From: Sipunculus nudus
Taxonomy: Eukaryota > Annelida > Sipuncula > Golfingiida > Sipunculidae
Assembly: GCA_026874595.1 (NCBI GenBank)
Contig: CM049306.1
Coordinates: 64,114,019 to 64,178,018 of the forward strand
DNA length: 64,000 nt
Reading direction: 5' to 3'
The notes under the pieces are model-generated. The model saw only the letters and a program-made list of their open reading frames with translations. It searched no databases and was not told where the DNA came from. The first letter of the stretch is position 1; each line of letters opens with the position of its first letter. This document shows, one piece after another, positions 10,601 to 22,075 of this stretch. A program made the translations under genes and the position numbers.

Positions 10601-12145
10601 ACAGATCAGACAAGACTCAGACAGCCATCTGAGATCAGTGTATTGAAGCGACACCTGGTGTACAAGAGTGAACTAATAACATAATATTTGCACATTATTA
10701 TCATTACCTTGTGCCCTGTGAGATTTCAGTAATATTAATTTTAACATGAAAGCAAGGGCTTCCCAGAACCAATAAGGTTGTTGACTTTGTGAGGGGATCT
10801 ACGATGTATGCTATCCTGGCCCCTGCCATATATTTGTGTGGGTAATCTTTGTAGCTACTGACCGGTGATTACTATATGAGGCCACCTGTCATATATGGTA
10901 TGACAGCAGTCCCCTGATCAGCTAATACATTTGCGTAGGGTTTCCTGGAAGCTGGTAGCTACCCAAGGAGACCAATGATGTGTGGTATACTCTAAGTCCC
11001 CTGCTAAACTAACACAAACATTGAGACTTTCTCCACTGCTACTATAACCAATGTGATAATTTTACGATAATTCAAATTATTATATTTTACCAATTGTCAT
11101 TAGATATTATAAGGTGATCAGTCCTATGGAATGAAACAGGTATTTAGCAGAATTGTGTGCAGGATAACTTTCTAATTACAATTCAGTTTATTATTTAACT
11201 GCCAGCTCTTTGATAAGTGTTCACAGAGAATTCATTAATAAATAGATAGATAGATAGATAGATATATTTTATTCACAATAACAACACATTCAGATCACAA
11301 TAAAATGAATAAATATAAAAATACATATATCTAAAAAAAATATATTCATAAAATCTGCAAGTGTAAAAAGCCATGAAAAAGGAGCACTTAAATGTAACCC
11401 TACATATACGTGTTCATACATTTGACTGGGTTTACTCTTAAAGTGACAGGCACAGATAAACTAATTAATTAACAGTTTAGACATAGATGTTCACAGGAGG
11501 GCAAGAAAGGTGTTTAATGTATTACACATTATGTCTTGTATTTATGCTGTAAGAAATTCCTAAATTGCAATTATTATTTTGGACAAATGTGTAAATAGAT
11601 ATACTGGTTACTGAACCAGAGAGTTAATGTCAGAGCTATAGAGAGGAGAGTACAATAGTTAGAGAGCCAAGATAGAGAGAGAAGATAGGAATAAGGACAG
11701 AGAGAAGAGATGCCAGAAACAGATAAGTGGAAAATAAGGCAAACTATCTGTGTATATTTTGGACATTTGTTATTTTTAAATTTGCCTGAATAAACTTGGA
11801 AGTAAGTTACTCCTGGACTTAAGAATTTGAGAAAATCAACAGCCTGTGAACTAAGGCACTTAAACGACTTGCTGGTGATACTACCAACTACTAACCCTCT
11901 TGCACCTGATATGGCAGCTTGGGTTGTATGAATGAACAGGCCCGAAAGACCAGGAAGGCAAAGTCAGATGAGACTGACACCATCAGTGATATCAGACTAT
12001 AAAAACCCTCACCTTTTACTAAAAGCTACCTGAGGGCCCTTGTTGTAAGAGGTATCCCAATAACCCCAAACTCAGTTGTGAAGCAATTGGCAAGTTGCAA
12101 GCAATTGGCAAGTTGCTTAAATAACTTCCTGACAAAATATCTGTT
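10601..12145. other. Mostly unassigned sequence, possible LTR remains
   Basis: No ORF, hairpin head or tandem array apart from a GATA microsatellite. The first few hundred bases could be the gypsy LTR implied by the neighbouring leader. Confidence 0.35.
11242..11264. repeat. (GATA)n microsatellite
   Basis: About five tandem ATAG/GATA units. Confidence 0.95.
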
Positions 12146-12149
12146 CATA

Positions 12150-12345
12150 TCTCAATGTGATACCTATTACACAGATTACCTGATTTGCAGTCAGGCAATC
12201 TGTGTAATTATACCCCTTCATTTTCAGTGAAATGACTGAACGTTTTAGTCATTTCATGTAATGACTTGTGGTCATAGGCATTACGCGAAATGACTGAAAT
12301 GTTTAGGCATTTCATAAAATACTGATTACACAGATCAACTGTAAC
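12150..12345. mobile_element. Palindromic MITE-like element
   Basis: Contains two nested inverted repeats. One has arms TTACACAGATTACCTGA and TCAGGCAATCTGTGTAA (about 12168-12208). The other has arms GTCATTTCATGTAATG and CATTACGCGAAATGAC (about 12259-12306). A further GATTACACAGAT closes the unit near 12333. No coding capacity. Superfamily not determined. Confidence 0.5.
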
Positions 12346-12354
12346 ATAAACATA

Positions 12355-12560
12355 TCCCGATCCAGGATTTCAGAAAATGGGGGTCCAACCCAGGAGGACT
12401 TATGAAAACCTTAAAAAAAGGTTCCCAGGTCTGGTAAATGGGGTCCAGGCCGCAAAATTTTGTCTTAAACCTTTAAAAAGGTTGTTGACTAAAAAGGGGG
12501 GGGGGAGGGTTCAGACCCCCTGGACCCTCTTCCTCGATCTGCTTCTGCTTTATACTATGA
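12355..12560 (+). repeat. Short dispersed repeat, copy 1
   Basis: About 200 bp beginning GATCCAGGATTTCAGAAAAT, with CCCAGGAGGACT, and ending CCCCTGGACCCTCTTCC then CTGCTTCTG. A second copy is at 59365-59570, in unrelated surroundings, which defines a dispersed family. Confidence 0.7.
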
Positions 12561-13606
12561 ACAACAATCCCTGTGAAAAACACAGGATAAAAATATGCCA
12601 CATTCAATCCCTATCAGCTCAAGTACGAAACAATTTATCTTAAAGCACCATGGATGTGTAGCATTATTAGCAAACCTGTAAGCTTATGCAATGGCGTAGC
12701 GTCGTCTGTTGTCCTTTTGCTGTCAGCCATCATCTGTACGTTAACCAATGCTCTCTCAAAAACCATTTGACCTAGCATCATCAAATTTTATGCAAAAAAT
12801 TAGTCATCCAAAAAACTCTATCAAATTTTGGTTATTTTTTTGCTATCTGCATGCATTTACTTAGATGTTATAAGGGAAATGCTAAAAAAAACTTTTCAAA
12901 ATCTTCTTCTCTGAAAATGTCCTGCCAGATTTTTCACTTATTCACAGAAATAATCTCTGAAACAATCTCTCTCAGGTTTGCTCGATTGGTTATAGTTTGC
13001 TGAATTTTGGCTGAGTTAAAGGAACCTGAGCTTGGTCATTTGGCCTAAAAAGGGTACTAAGATAACAATTTCAGAAATGGCTGGAGCAGTCTTCACCAAA
13101 TTTTATATAATTGTTGGTCACGTGACTCATAAATGAATTTGAGGTATTGGTGGCGCCACCTGCATCAACCTTTTCCGACGAGGGTCATCGGTCATTAGTG
13201 CATTTGCCCATAATTTCTCGGGATTAGCAGGACCTAGAACCCCAAAATTTATGCAGAAATCTGTCGCATATCAAATGTTGTTGGATTGAGTGTCTTGTGG
13301 TTCTACCTGCATTAACTAAAATTTCACCGAGAAAAAGCTACAAACAAACCCAGAAAATCTTCTTCTTTGAAACCATTCAGCCAAATGGTTCAATATTTCA
13401 CAGAAAATGATACCAGAGATAAGCTCTCAGGTTTGTTCAAATGGTTTGGGTTTGATGAATTTTGGTGGAGTTACAGGAATTTGAACATAGTGAATTCTCC
13501 AAGTAAGCATACTGACATAAAAATCTCAGAATCGACTGGAGCAAGCATCACCAAATTTTATGCAAATGTTGGTCACATGACTCATATTTGAATTTATATT
13601 GACCTA

Positions 13607-14738
13607 TTTTTAGCTCAGCTGAGCTATAGTCGTGGTCCATTGTCTGTCGTCTGTCCGTCCGTCCGTCTGTCATGCCGTCCGTCCGTAGATGTGGCACGTT
13701 TTGAAACCGTAAGACTTAGGAATCCAAAATTCGGCATAATGTTAGATGTCCTCAAGATCTCCTACCAAGCCGAAAACTGGGTCTTTGCGACTTCGTTCAA
13801 TTAAGGACAATTAAGGAAAAACCTCAATTTTTTATTAAAAACCTATTTTCACACTTCAGGACTGCCTAATATCAAAACGACTCATCTGTTTTTCCTCATA
13901 TTTACCATAAATATTCCTCTATATAGTTCCTATGTATATGCCAGAAATTATGTCTGTATTATATAATTTAAAAAAGTTATGGGCCCAAACATAATGCATT
14001 TGGTAAAAAATCAGGAAAGATATTTGATCACTTAACACAAAACATGTTAAAGCTATGGACTTTTTTCCAGTAATATAACTTTAATTAACCAATTAAATTG
14101 TATACCCAAAATTAGATTAAAATCTTTTAAATTTTTTAAAATGTTAACAAAAATAAAAAATTGGTACCTTAAATTTAGCCCAACTTTGACCATGGCACGT
14201 TTTTTTCCTGTAAGTACTGTGGATTTAATTTTCACAGCATGTTTTTGTTAGCATTTTGTCTGTTAACACCAAAAATTTGAAACCAGTTGATCAAAAACTG
14301 TAGATTTTATTCAAGTTTTCAAACACCATGTAACATATTGTTTACATCAAGCTAGTGTTATGCAGTTTGCAAGAGCTCAGCTCCCCAGCTTCAGCTCTCA
14401 GTTCCTAAAATTTGGCATACAATTAGATATCTCCAAAATCCCCTACCATGCCAAGAATTTGGTCACTAGGACTTAATACTTTCGAGATATTAATGAAAAA
14501 CTTCATTTATCCATTAAAAACCCATTGTTACACTTCAAGACTGCCTAATATCAAAACCACTGCTCTGACTTTAATCATATATAATATACATATTTTTCTA
14601 TACATTCTCTATGCACATGCCAGAAATGATGTCAGTATTGCGTAATTGTTTTAAGTTATGGGCCCAAACATAATGCACTTTGTAAAAAAAAAAAAAAAAT
14701 ATTTACTCCCTTAACAAGGAGATTGCTGAAGCTAGAGA
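13607..14738 (+). mobile_element. AGCT-1 element, 5' part, head hairpin collapsed
   Basis: The head reads TAGCTCAGCTGAGCTATAG: 15 bp between two CTGA repeats have been lost, removing the loop and half the stem. The body matches AGCT-1 to 14738 and is then replaced by a second AGCT-1 head. No separate 3' end of its own remains. Confidence 0.75.
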
Positions 14739-16645
14739 TTTTTAGCTCAGCTGACTATAAGTCATCTGAGCTATAGTAGTGGTCCTTTGTCCGTCGTCCG
14801 GCCATCCGGCCGTCCGGCCGTTAACAGGGCACGTTTTAAAACGGTTAGACCTACGAATCCAAAATTCTGCATACCAATAGATGTCCCCAAAATCTCCTAC
14901 CATACCGAAAATTGGGTCATAAGGACTTTGTTCCTTTGAGATATTAAGGAAAAACCTCTGTTTTCCATAAAAAAGCCATTGTTACACTTCAAGGCTGCCT
15001 AATATCAAAACCACTAATCTGTTTTTGATCATATTTATATTCACATTTTTTCATACATTTTCTATGAACATACCAAAAATTAGGTCAGTATTGGATATTA
15101 TTTTGAATTTATGGGCCAAAATATAATACAATTTTTAAAAAATCAGGAAATATATTTACTCACCTAACATGAGAATTGCTGAACCTAGAGACTTTTTTTC
15201 AGGAGTATAACTTTATTTAATCAAGATTCAATTGGTTACCCAAAATTAGATCTGAATTTTGCAAATTTTTCAAGTTATTAGCATAAATAAAAAATCAATA
15301 CCTTAAATTTTGACCAACTTTGGCAATGGCACGTCTTTTCCCTGTAAGCACTGTTGATTTAATTTTCACAGAATATATACATAAGGATTTAATCTTTTAA
15401 AATCTGAAATTTCAAAGAAATTGATTGGAAAGAATAGCTTTTATTCACGTTTTCATACACCATGTCAAGTGTTGTTTACATCTAGCCCACCTAGTAGTAC
15501 AGCCTTCACTTGCATTATGTAACCCACCCCAGGCAGCTTGCCTTGGTTCAGCTTGGCCACTACCAGCAGGCTTCCCCTCTGCCCTGTACCCCCCCCCCCC
15601 TTCCCCTCCCCCAGATGGTGCATTAACTAAATGAATGTTATAATTTTCTGTATTTTATTCATTCTTATTCTTGGCTATGCTACATTTTAGATTTTGTAGT
15701 GGACCACCAGTGTTACAATGATTAAAATGCACATTTAATTGTGTCCACAAAGTGGTGTATTGCTATGAAAATGTGGATATTCATTAGATATGTAATTACC
15801 TTCTTCAGAAGAGTAAAAACTTCACCAGGTGGGAAATTAACTATTAATTCAAGAAATAAATTATAGCTGAGATAGTAATTCTAAGCACAATGATATTGTT
15901 TGTCCCTCATTCTACCAACAGTGTCTATACTTTATTTGAAAAGATGTTTTTATTTTATCAAATTTACTGAATCTTTTATTTCAGTGAATAAAAGTAAGCA
16001 TGTACTGAAAACTCCAATGGGCAAAACTTTTTAATAGTGATTCGAGGAATAATCTTGAAGATGCCATGTTTTGGCATTATTTTCTTTTAAATTCAGTTTA
16101 AACATATGTGATTTAAAAATAATAAAATGTATGTGTATGCATAATATGACCCAATATGAGCTACACTCTGGATATATAATGATTGCAACTTAGAATTCTG
16201 ATATTTTAACTTATATTTTCAGATTTTTTTATTACAAATTTATTAAAACTTTTAAATAAAAACAGTGAATCGGGTACAAACTGTTAATGAAAAAAGTGGA
16301 TATGCTTAAAAAATAGGCTTATATATAAACTTAAATGCATTGTTCCCTTAGAAGTGAAACAAAGGTATTAGTCCATTCTGTTCACTTACCTGTCCAACTG
16401 TAAATTTTTCATATGCATCACAGTATCTGAAAACTTTTACTGTTTTTCTTTATGACAGTCTTGTCAGATTATTAGTTTTGCAATCATATATTTAGAACTT
16501 TACTGTAACCAAGTAGGAGGGCTCCTTTCCTCTTAGCTTGTCATATGCTTATATATATGAAAAACATTACCATAGAATTTTTGCATATTTTGCATTTGCA
16601 AAAATTTCAAACTTCAGCTGAGCACCGAGACCAATGGGGCCCTTG
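14739..16645 (+). mobile_element. AGCT-1 element, complete, nested in the previous copy
   Basis: Intact stem-loop head at 14743. The body includes a C-rich tract at 15590-15612 and runs to the tail CAGCTGAGCACCGAGACC...GGGGCCCTTG ending at 16645. It was inserted in the T run of GAGACTTTTTTTCAGG of the first copy; the equivalent uninterrupted site is at 15197. Confidence 0.75.
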
Positions 16646-17586
16646 TTTTTCACAAGTATTATCCTAGAACATGGTTCTCTCAATTGTATAAGAATAGATT
16701 TGGTTTGTTGATTTTTGGTAGAGTCAAAGAAAGCTGAATTTGGGCTTGTGGCAAATAATAAGCCTATTTTAAACTGAGAACTGCAATAGTCTTCTTCTGC
16801 AAAACTGTTGTTTCAGCTTCTGTAACATTGTACTAAAACAAATTCTTAGGCCATTGTTCAATTTTACTTAAATGATTGTTGGCAGAATAATTGGACCTTT
16901 AACAATGAAAGGACTACATCTTTAGTTATTTTAAACATTTCAATAAAAATATCTAATGGATATGTTAGCTTGAAAAAAAAGCATTAAAGCCAAAGTCTTT
17001 CAGCATGTGTAAACAGATTAACCAACAGGCCAAGATTGTGTCTGTATCTATAAATAGCTTTGCAGCATGTCAACTATTTAAAATTTGGCAACAGGCCAAA
17101 AGTCACTCTGGATCTGTTTATAGCTTTGGTAGACCGCCAAATGTCAGATTATGCAACAGGTCAAGAGTTCACTAAGTGCAGTAGCTTGAGCCAGCAATTT
17201 GACACAGTTCACTCAGGACAACTGCCTTTCTCATCTTAGACTTGTCAGCCCAGTGCATCAAACTCAAGAGAAGTTTGATTTATTAGCCTGATATTTAAAC
17301 CTGTGTATACGTCTTTGATGGCTTTCTCATTCACAAAACTGGTGTCGCCACCTACAATGACTTTTGCTCAGTGTATGTGCCTGCTTCTTTCTCAAGAGGG
17401 ATATGAAATCCTCCTGAAAACGGGTATATTTATACATATCAGATAGCTTTGTTGAATACAAGACTGGTGGTGCCACCTACAATATTTTTTGCACAGTGTA
17501 TGTCCCTGCTTATTTCTCAGGATGGGTTTGATATATCAGCCTGAAATTGGGCATATGTATACATCTTAGATAGCTTCATCATATGC

Positions 17587-19449
17587 AGGGCACAAATTGT
17601 AACCACTGGACCTGGAATCTTCTTACTTTATATCCAGAGAGGTCCATGAAAAATCTCCTTGGAAACCTGAAATTAGGCCTCTGTTACCCATATTCTTCAA
17701 GCTACGGGGCTCTTAAGTACCCCCCAGAATAATGAAAAATTTGATACAAAAGCTCAAGTATCTGAACAACTAATGCATTGATCACCATGATTCTTTGCAT
17801 TTATATTGATCAGGGAGTGTTTCATCAATTTCTGCAGACTGGTGGCACCACCAGTATGTTTTTGACTTTTTACAATTTTTTTCTCTATTTTGAGACCTTA
17901 AATGATGTGGTCATCTGATAACAGGGCACAAATCGTTACCCCTGGACCTGGAATCATCTTACTCTATATCCAGAGAGGTCCATGAAAAGTCTCCTTGGAA
18001 ACCTGGAATTAGGTCTCTGTTACCTGTACTCTTCAAGCTATAGGGCTATGAAGTACCCCCCAGAATAATGAAAAATTTGATACAAAAGCTCAAGTATCTG
18101 AACAACTGATGCATTGATCATGATTCATTGCATGGAAATTGATCATGAAGTGTTTCATCAGTTTCTGCAGACTGGTGGCGCCACCTGTATGTTTTAGACT
18201 TTTTACAATTTTTACTCTATTTCTAGACCTTAAAAGATGCTGTCACCTGTTAACAGGGCACAAATTGTAACCCCTGGACCTGGAATCTTCTCACTTTACA
18301 TCTAGAGAGGTCCATGAAAAATCTCCTTGAATACCCGGAATTAAGTCTCTGTTACCCATATTCTTCAAGCTATGAGGCTCTGAAGTACCCCCAGAGAATA
18401 ATGAAAAATTTGATACAAAAGCTCAACTAATGCACTGATCACCATGATTGTTGGCATGGATATTGATCATGGAGTGGTTCATCAGTTTCTTCAAACTGGT
18501 GGTGCCACCTGTATTTTTTTATTTTTTACAAATTTGTTTATCTTTTTTTGAGACCTTAAAAGATGCCTTCATCTGTTAACAGGGCACAGTTCATAAACAC
18601 TGGACCTAGAATTTTCTTACTTTTAAATCAAGAGAGATCCATGAAAAATCTGAAAAACCTGGAATTAGGTCTCTCATACTAGTGGGCCACCTGGATTTTA
18701 AAAAAATTTAACACATTTTTTTTCTCTCTTTTTTTGATACCTTCAAAAATGCAGTCATCTGTTAACAGGGCAAAAATTGTAACCATTAGTCTTAGAATCT
18801 TCTAACTTGACATCAAGAGAGGTCTTTAAAAATATCCTTGAAAACTTGAAATTAGGTCTCTGTTACCCATATTTTCTGAGCTATGGGGCTTATAAGCACC
18901 CTCCAGCATAATTAAAAATTTGATACCAAAGCAGGGCACAAATCTTAAACATTGGACCTAGAATCTTCTGTCCTAAAATCCAGAGAGGTCCATGAAAAGT
19001 CTCCTTGGAAATGTGAAATTAGGTCACTGTTACCCATATTTTCTAAGCTATGGGGCTTAAAAGCACCCCTTAGAATAATTGAAAATTTGATACCAAAGTA
19101 GGGCACAAATCATTACCATTGGACCCAGAATCTTCTAACTTGACATCCTGAGAGTTCCTCAAAAGTTTTCCATAGAAACCTGAAATTCGATCACTGAAAT
19201 TCTATATTCTTAGAGTTTTGGGGTATGTTTGAGCACCCCAGAAATAATGCAAAATACATACAAATTGCCAGATCCCTCATGAAAGGCTGGTTGGATTGTC
19301 TTCAAATTTGTTGTGCTTATGGGTCTTGATGAACTTAAGCTAATATGCATGAACAATGATGCCACCTACATTATCTTAATTAGTTGTCTGTGCAAGGACA
19401 TATTGTCAACTTGTCAGTCGGCTGAGCGTCATGACCCATGGGTCACTAG
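17587..19449 (+). mobile_element. AGCT-2 element, 5'-truncated, tandemly built
   Basis: Four to five decaying tandem units of about 330 bp start near CAGGGCACAAAT (17587, 17931, 18253, 18581). Each has CTGGACCTGGAATCTTC, AGGTCTCTGTTACCCAT, AAAAATTTGATACAAAAGCT and a GGTGGCGCCACC-type palindrome (18175-18186 is perfect). The tail at 19415-19449 has the inverted arm CGGCTGAGC, hairpin GACCCATGGGTC and, unusually for this family, a canonical CTAG terminus followed by TT. The head is absent. Confidence 0.75.
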
Positions 19450-19568
19450 TTGTTCATGCATTTTCTTGTGCCTTTGGAAACTTCTGGGCCTGACCCCCCT
19501 TTGTCACTTCTAAGCAGTCATAATTTAATCTATACAAGTTGTAACAAAGACAAATCAAATTCTGTATT
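19450..19568. other. Short unassigned spacer
   Basis: No feature seen between the AGCT-2 terminus and the gypsy remnant. Confidence 0.4.
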
Positions 19569-20440
19569 TTCAAGGATTTAAATGTGCCATAAGGAACTCC
19601 ATAGTAGATGCTCTCTCTGGGATCTCTGTTACTTTGACAGGTTCTTGCCTGTGTGATTTCATTGTAACCTGACAGTCAAAGCATTGACCAACAATCTGTT
19701 TGGTCATTCTATTTTCCAGAAATCAGTATCTCGCTCTTAGCATCTGCTTGGTCATAGTCATACCAAGGTGACCTATTTCATGGGCTGTTTTTACAATCTT
19801 TTCTTTGCAGTTTGACAGGAACAATTTGATGTGATCTGAATATAAGTCCTTCTGTAATTTACAGTTCATGTCTAATAAAGTAAATGGCTGAATATCCAGA
19901 TCAGTGCAGGGTCTCTCCCGATCACCAGTATGAATTGTATCTCTCAGTTTACAGAGTTGTTTATCTTGTCTTGTTTCCTCTTTAATGTGGTCTAATACGC
20001 CTGCATGTTCTGCTTGTATAATGTGCTTGATGACTTTCTCTGTGTCGTCATTGACATTTATTGATAATGTGTGTCTTGACAGAAAATCAAGAGGATCTGC
20101 CTTGTCTTTTCCCGGTTCGTAGATCAGTTCATAATCAAAATCTTGCATATCGATTACCCACTTCTCGATTCGGGGTGGCAGTTTTTCTGTTGCTTTGTTA
20201 AAGAGTCTGTGTAGTGGCTTATACTCAGTGATAATGGTGAATCTGGAAGCTCTTGTCTCAGAATGCTGTACTAGCCTGTGCCTTCTCTATCTGGCAGGCT
20301 ACCCTGTTATCTGGCGAGTACTTTGCCTCCATAGGCGATTAGTGCATCCTTCTTATCTAAAGTATCTATGATTTTGAAGAATCTGAACTCTCTCGAGATC
20401 CCCTCTAGTCACTCCCCCAGGCTTTACCAGCTGCTATGGG
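19569..20440 (-). pseudogene. pol: Ty3/gypsy pol remnant: RNase H to integrase zinc finger
   Basis: Minus strand, in order: DALIAYGGKVLAR (remains of the RT/RNase H joint), a frameshift near 20275, then FTIITEYKPLHRLFNKAT, PPRIEKWVIDMQDFDYEL, IYEPGKDKADPLDFLSRH (the W..DMQ.FDY...PGK...D.LSR end of RNase H). A linker of about 60 residues follows, then HEIGHLGMTMTKQMLRARY, a TGA stop where the family has Trp, and MTKQIVGQCFDCQVTMKSHR. HxxxH and CxxC complete the integrase zinc finger. The catalytic DDE domain is absent. Stop codon and frameshift make this a pseudogene. Confidence 0.88.
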
Positions 20441-20872
20441 TTTGTCAGGAAGTGTAAATGGCAGGGATCTGAGGCTATGAGAGTCCGCTAGGACACAAGT
20501 GTCTGTAGCTGCCTGAGGTAGTGACATGGCTCCTAATCACATGAAAAGAATAAGAACAGTCCTACCTCTGTCTGTCACCAATGATATATTTGTAACAACA
20601 GTCTACGCTTGGAAAAATCTGTTTATTTTCATGCACAACTATGTATGCAAAATTGGACCAGCAAGGTCTAAAGCTAACGTACCATAAACTGGTCTTATAT
20701 GTTTTCCCGTTGTCACAATACTGTATTTTACGGTTACCCTGCATTTAACTTGTGGATCTTACAGTTCTGTTTCAGAATGATGAGGACACTGAGAGCACAA
20801 GGCTGGAATGTAATCAGTAATTAAATACAGTAATTCTTCTTGTCTGATGAAGATGGTATTTTTCTGTTTCAG
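20441..20872. other. Intron-like unique sequence
   Basis: No transposon homology noticed within the window. It ends in a pyrimidine tract and AG immediately before the exon. A near copy of the acceptor (TCTGTTTCAG then ATGATGAG) lies 97 bp upstream at 20766-20783. Confidence 0.45.
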
Positions 20873-20933
20873 TATGATGAGCTGACCGTGAGGCTGAAGG
20901 ATACTGAAGAAAAACTTCACAAACTTCAGCAAG
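20873..20933 (+). CDS. Internal exon of an unidentified coiled-coil protein gene
   Basis: A polypyrimidine tract ending TTTCTGTTTCAG precedes 61 bp that translate without stop as YDELTVRLKDTEEKLHKLQQ plus one base. A consensus donor CAAG|GTAACC follows. The peptide is charged and heptad-like (L4, L8, L15 and L18), as in long coiled-coil or cytoskeletal/centrosomal proteins; there is no signature to name it. As read it starts in phase 0 and ends in phase 1. Codon-like composition (GC-richer than its surroundings) supports coding. It is the only exon I can defend in the window; the other exons of this gene must be beyond large introns. It could also be a decayed exon, but both splice sites and the frame are intact. 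Confidence 0.7.
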
Positions 20934-21302
20934 GTAACCAACACAAACACATGTATTCATACACATGGGATGCTTATAGAACATGCTAAGTGGCAATCTT
21001 CCTGGCCAGTTTAGAAAGTGATTAGAGTCCTCCTTCTTGCACACTCCTGAGATAAATGGCTGGATAAATGCCCTAAAGAAATAGGCTTTGATATAAAGTG
21101 GGTCATTCTATATAGTATGCACTTTTTGAAAAATTCATTTTGCCTCTTTTTTACGTTCCTTGAAACATTGTTGCATCCCCTTGGTGTGTCCTTCTGTCCA
21201 TCTGTCTGTAATACTGACTCTTTTTGGCATTTAAGTCAAACCATTTGACCAAAACCTTTCTTCTTTCACATATGGCTCACTGATCCATCAAGAGAGATTC
21301 AT
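20934..21302. other. Intron-like unique sequence downstream of the exon
   Basis: No repeat family member recognised until the CTGTGAG head at 21303. Confidence 0.45.
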
Positions 21303-22075
21303 TTTTAGGGAACCTGTGAGCTTATGCGATGGTGTGGCGTCGTCCAGTGTCCATGTATGTCGTCCGTCTTCTGTACGTTAACCCATACTATCTTGAAAAT
21401 GGCAAGAGTTTGCATCACTAAATTTTATGAAAAATGTGTCATCTAAAAACTTCATCAGATTTGCTTACTTTTTTGGCTAACTGCATTTTCTTAGATTTTT
21501 TTAGGGAAAAAGCTAAAAAAGCTTTAAAAATCTTTTTCTCTGAAACTGTTCAGCCAAATTGTCCCGTATTTCACAGAAATGATTCCTGGAACAATCTCTC
21601 TCAAGTTTGTTTGAATGGTTCCCGTTTGATGATTTTGGCCGAGTTACAGGAAGTTGAACTTTGTCATATGTCCAAAAAAGCATACTAAACTTACAATCTC
21701 AGAAACGGCTGGAGCTATCATCACCAAATTTTATGCCAATGTTGGTCACATTAGTCATATCTGAAATTGAGGTATTGGTGGCGCCACCTGCATCGGCTAT
21801 TTTTGTATTGGTGTCATCAGTGCCTGTTTCATACTGACGGCTACAAAAAACTTCTTCTCTGAAACCATATGGCCAAATTGTTTAATATTGCACAGAAATA
21901 ATCTTAGAGTAGTGCTTTCTGAATTTTGTTCAAATGGTCTCAGTTCAGTGACTTTTGGCTGAGTTATGGGAAGCTGAATTTAGTTATATGCTATAACAGC
22001 CCATTTTAGCTCAGTGGCCACAAAGATCTTCTTCTCAAAAACCACTGGGCCAAATTCTTAAATCTCACACATTAA

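Larger units (their letters stand above)
12666..17586 (+). mobile_element. CTGTGAG-family element, interrupted by AGCT-1
   Basis: Head TTAGCAAACCTGTAAGCTTATG followed by a GTCGTC-rich stretch is shared with 21303, 25266, 34707 and 41258. The body contains palindrome GGTGGCGCCACC at 13149-13160 and recurring text (CACCAAATTTTATGC, TTGGTCACATGACTCAT). At 13606 it is split by AGCT-1 sequence and resumes at 16646 with the following part of the family consensus (compare 21560-24550). Its end is lost against the AGCT-2 block at 17587. The oligo-T start and GTCC-rich head fit the Helitron-like group, but I found no stem-loop or 3' terminus for this family. Confidence 0.6.
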
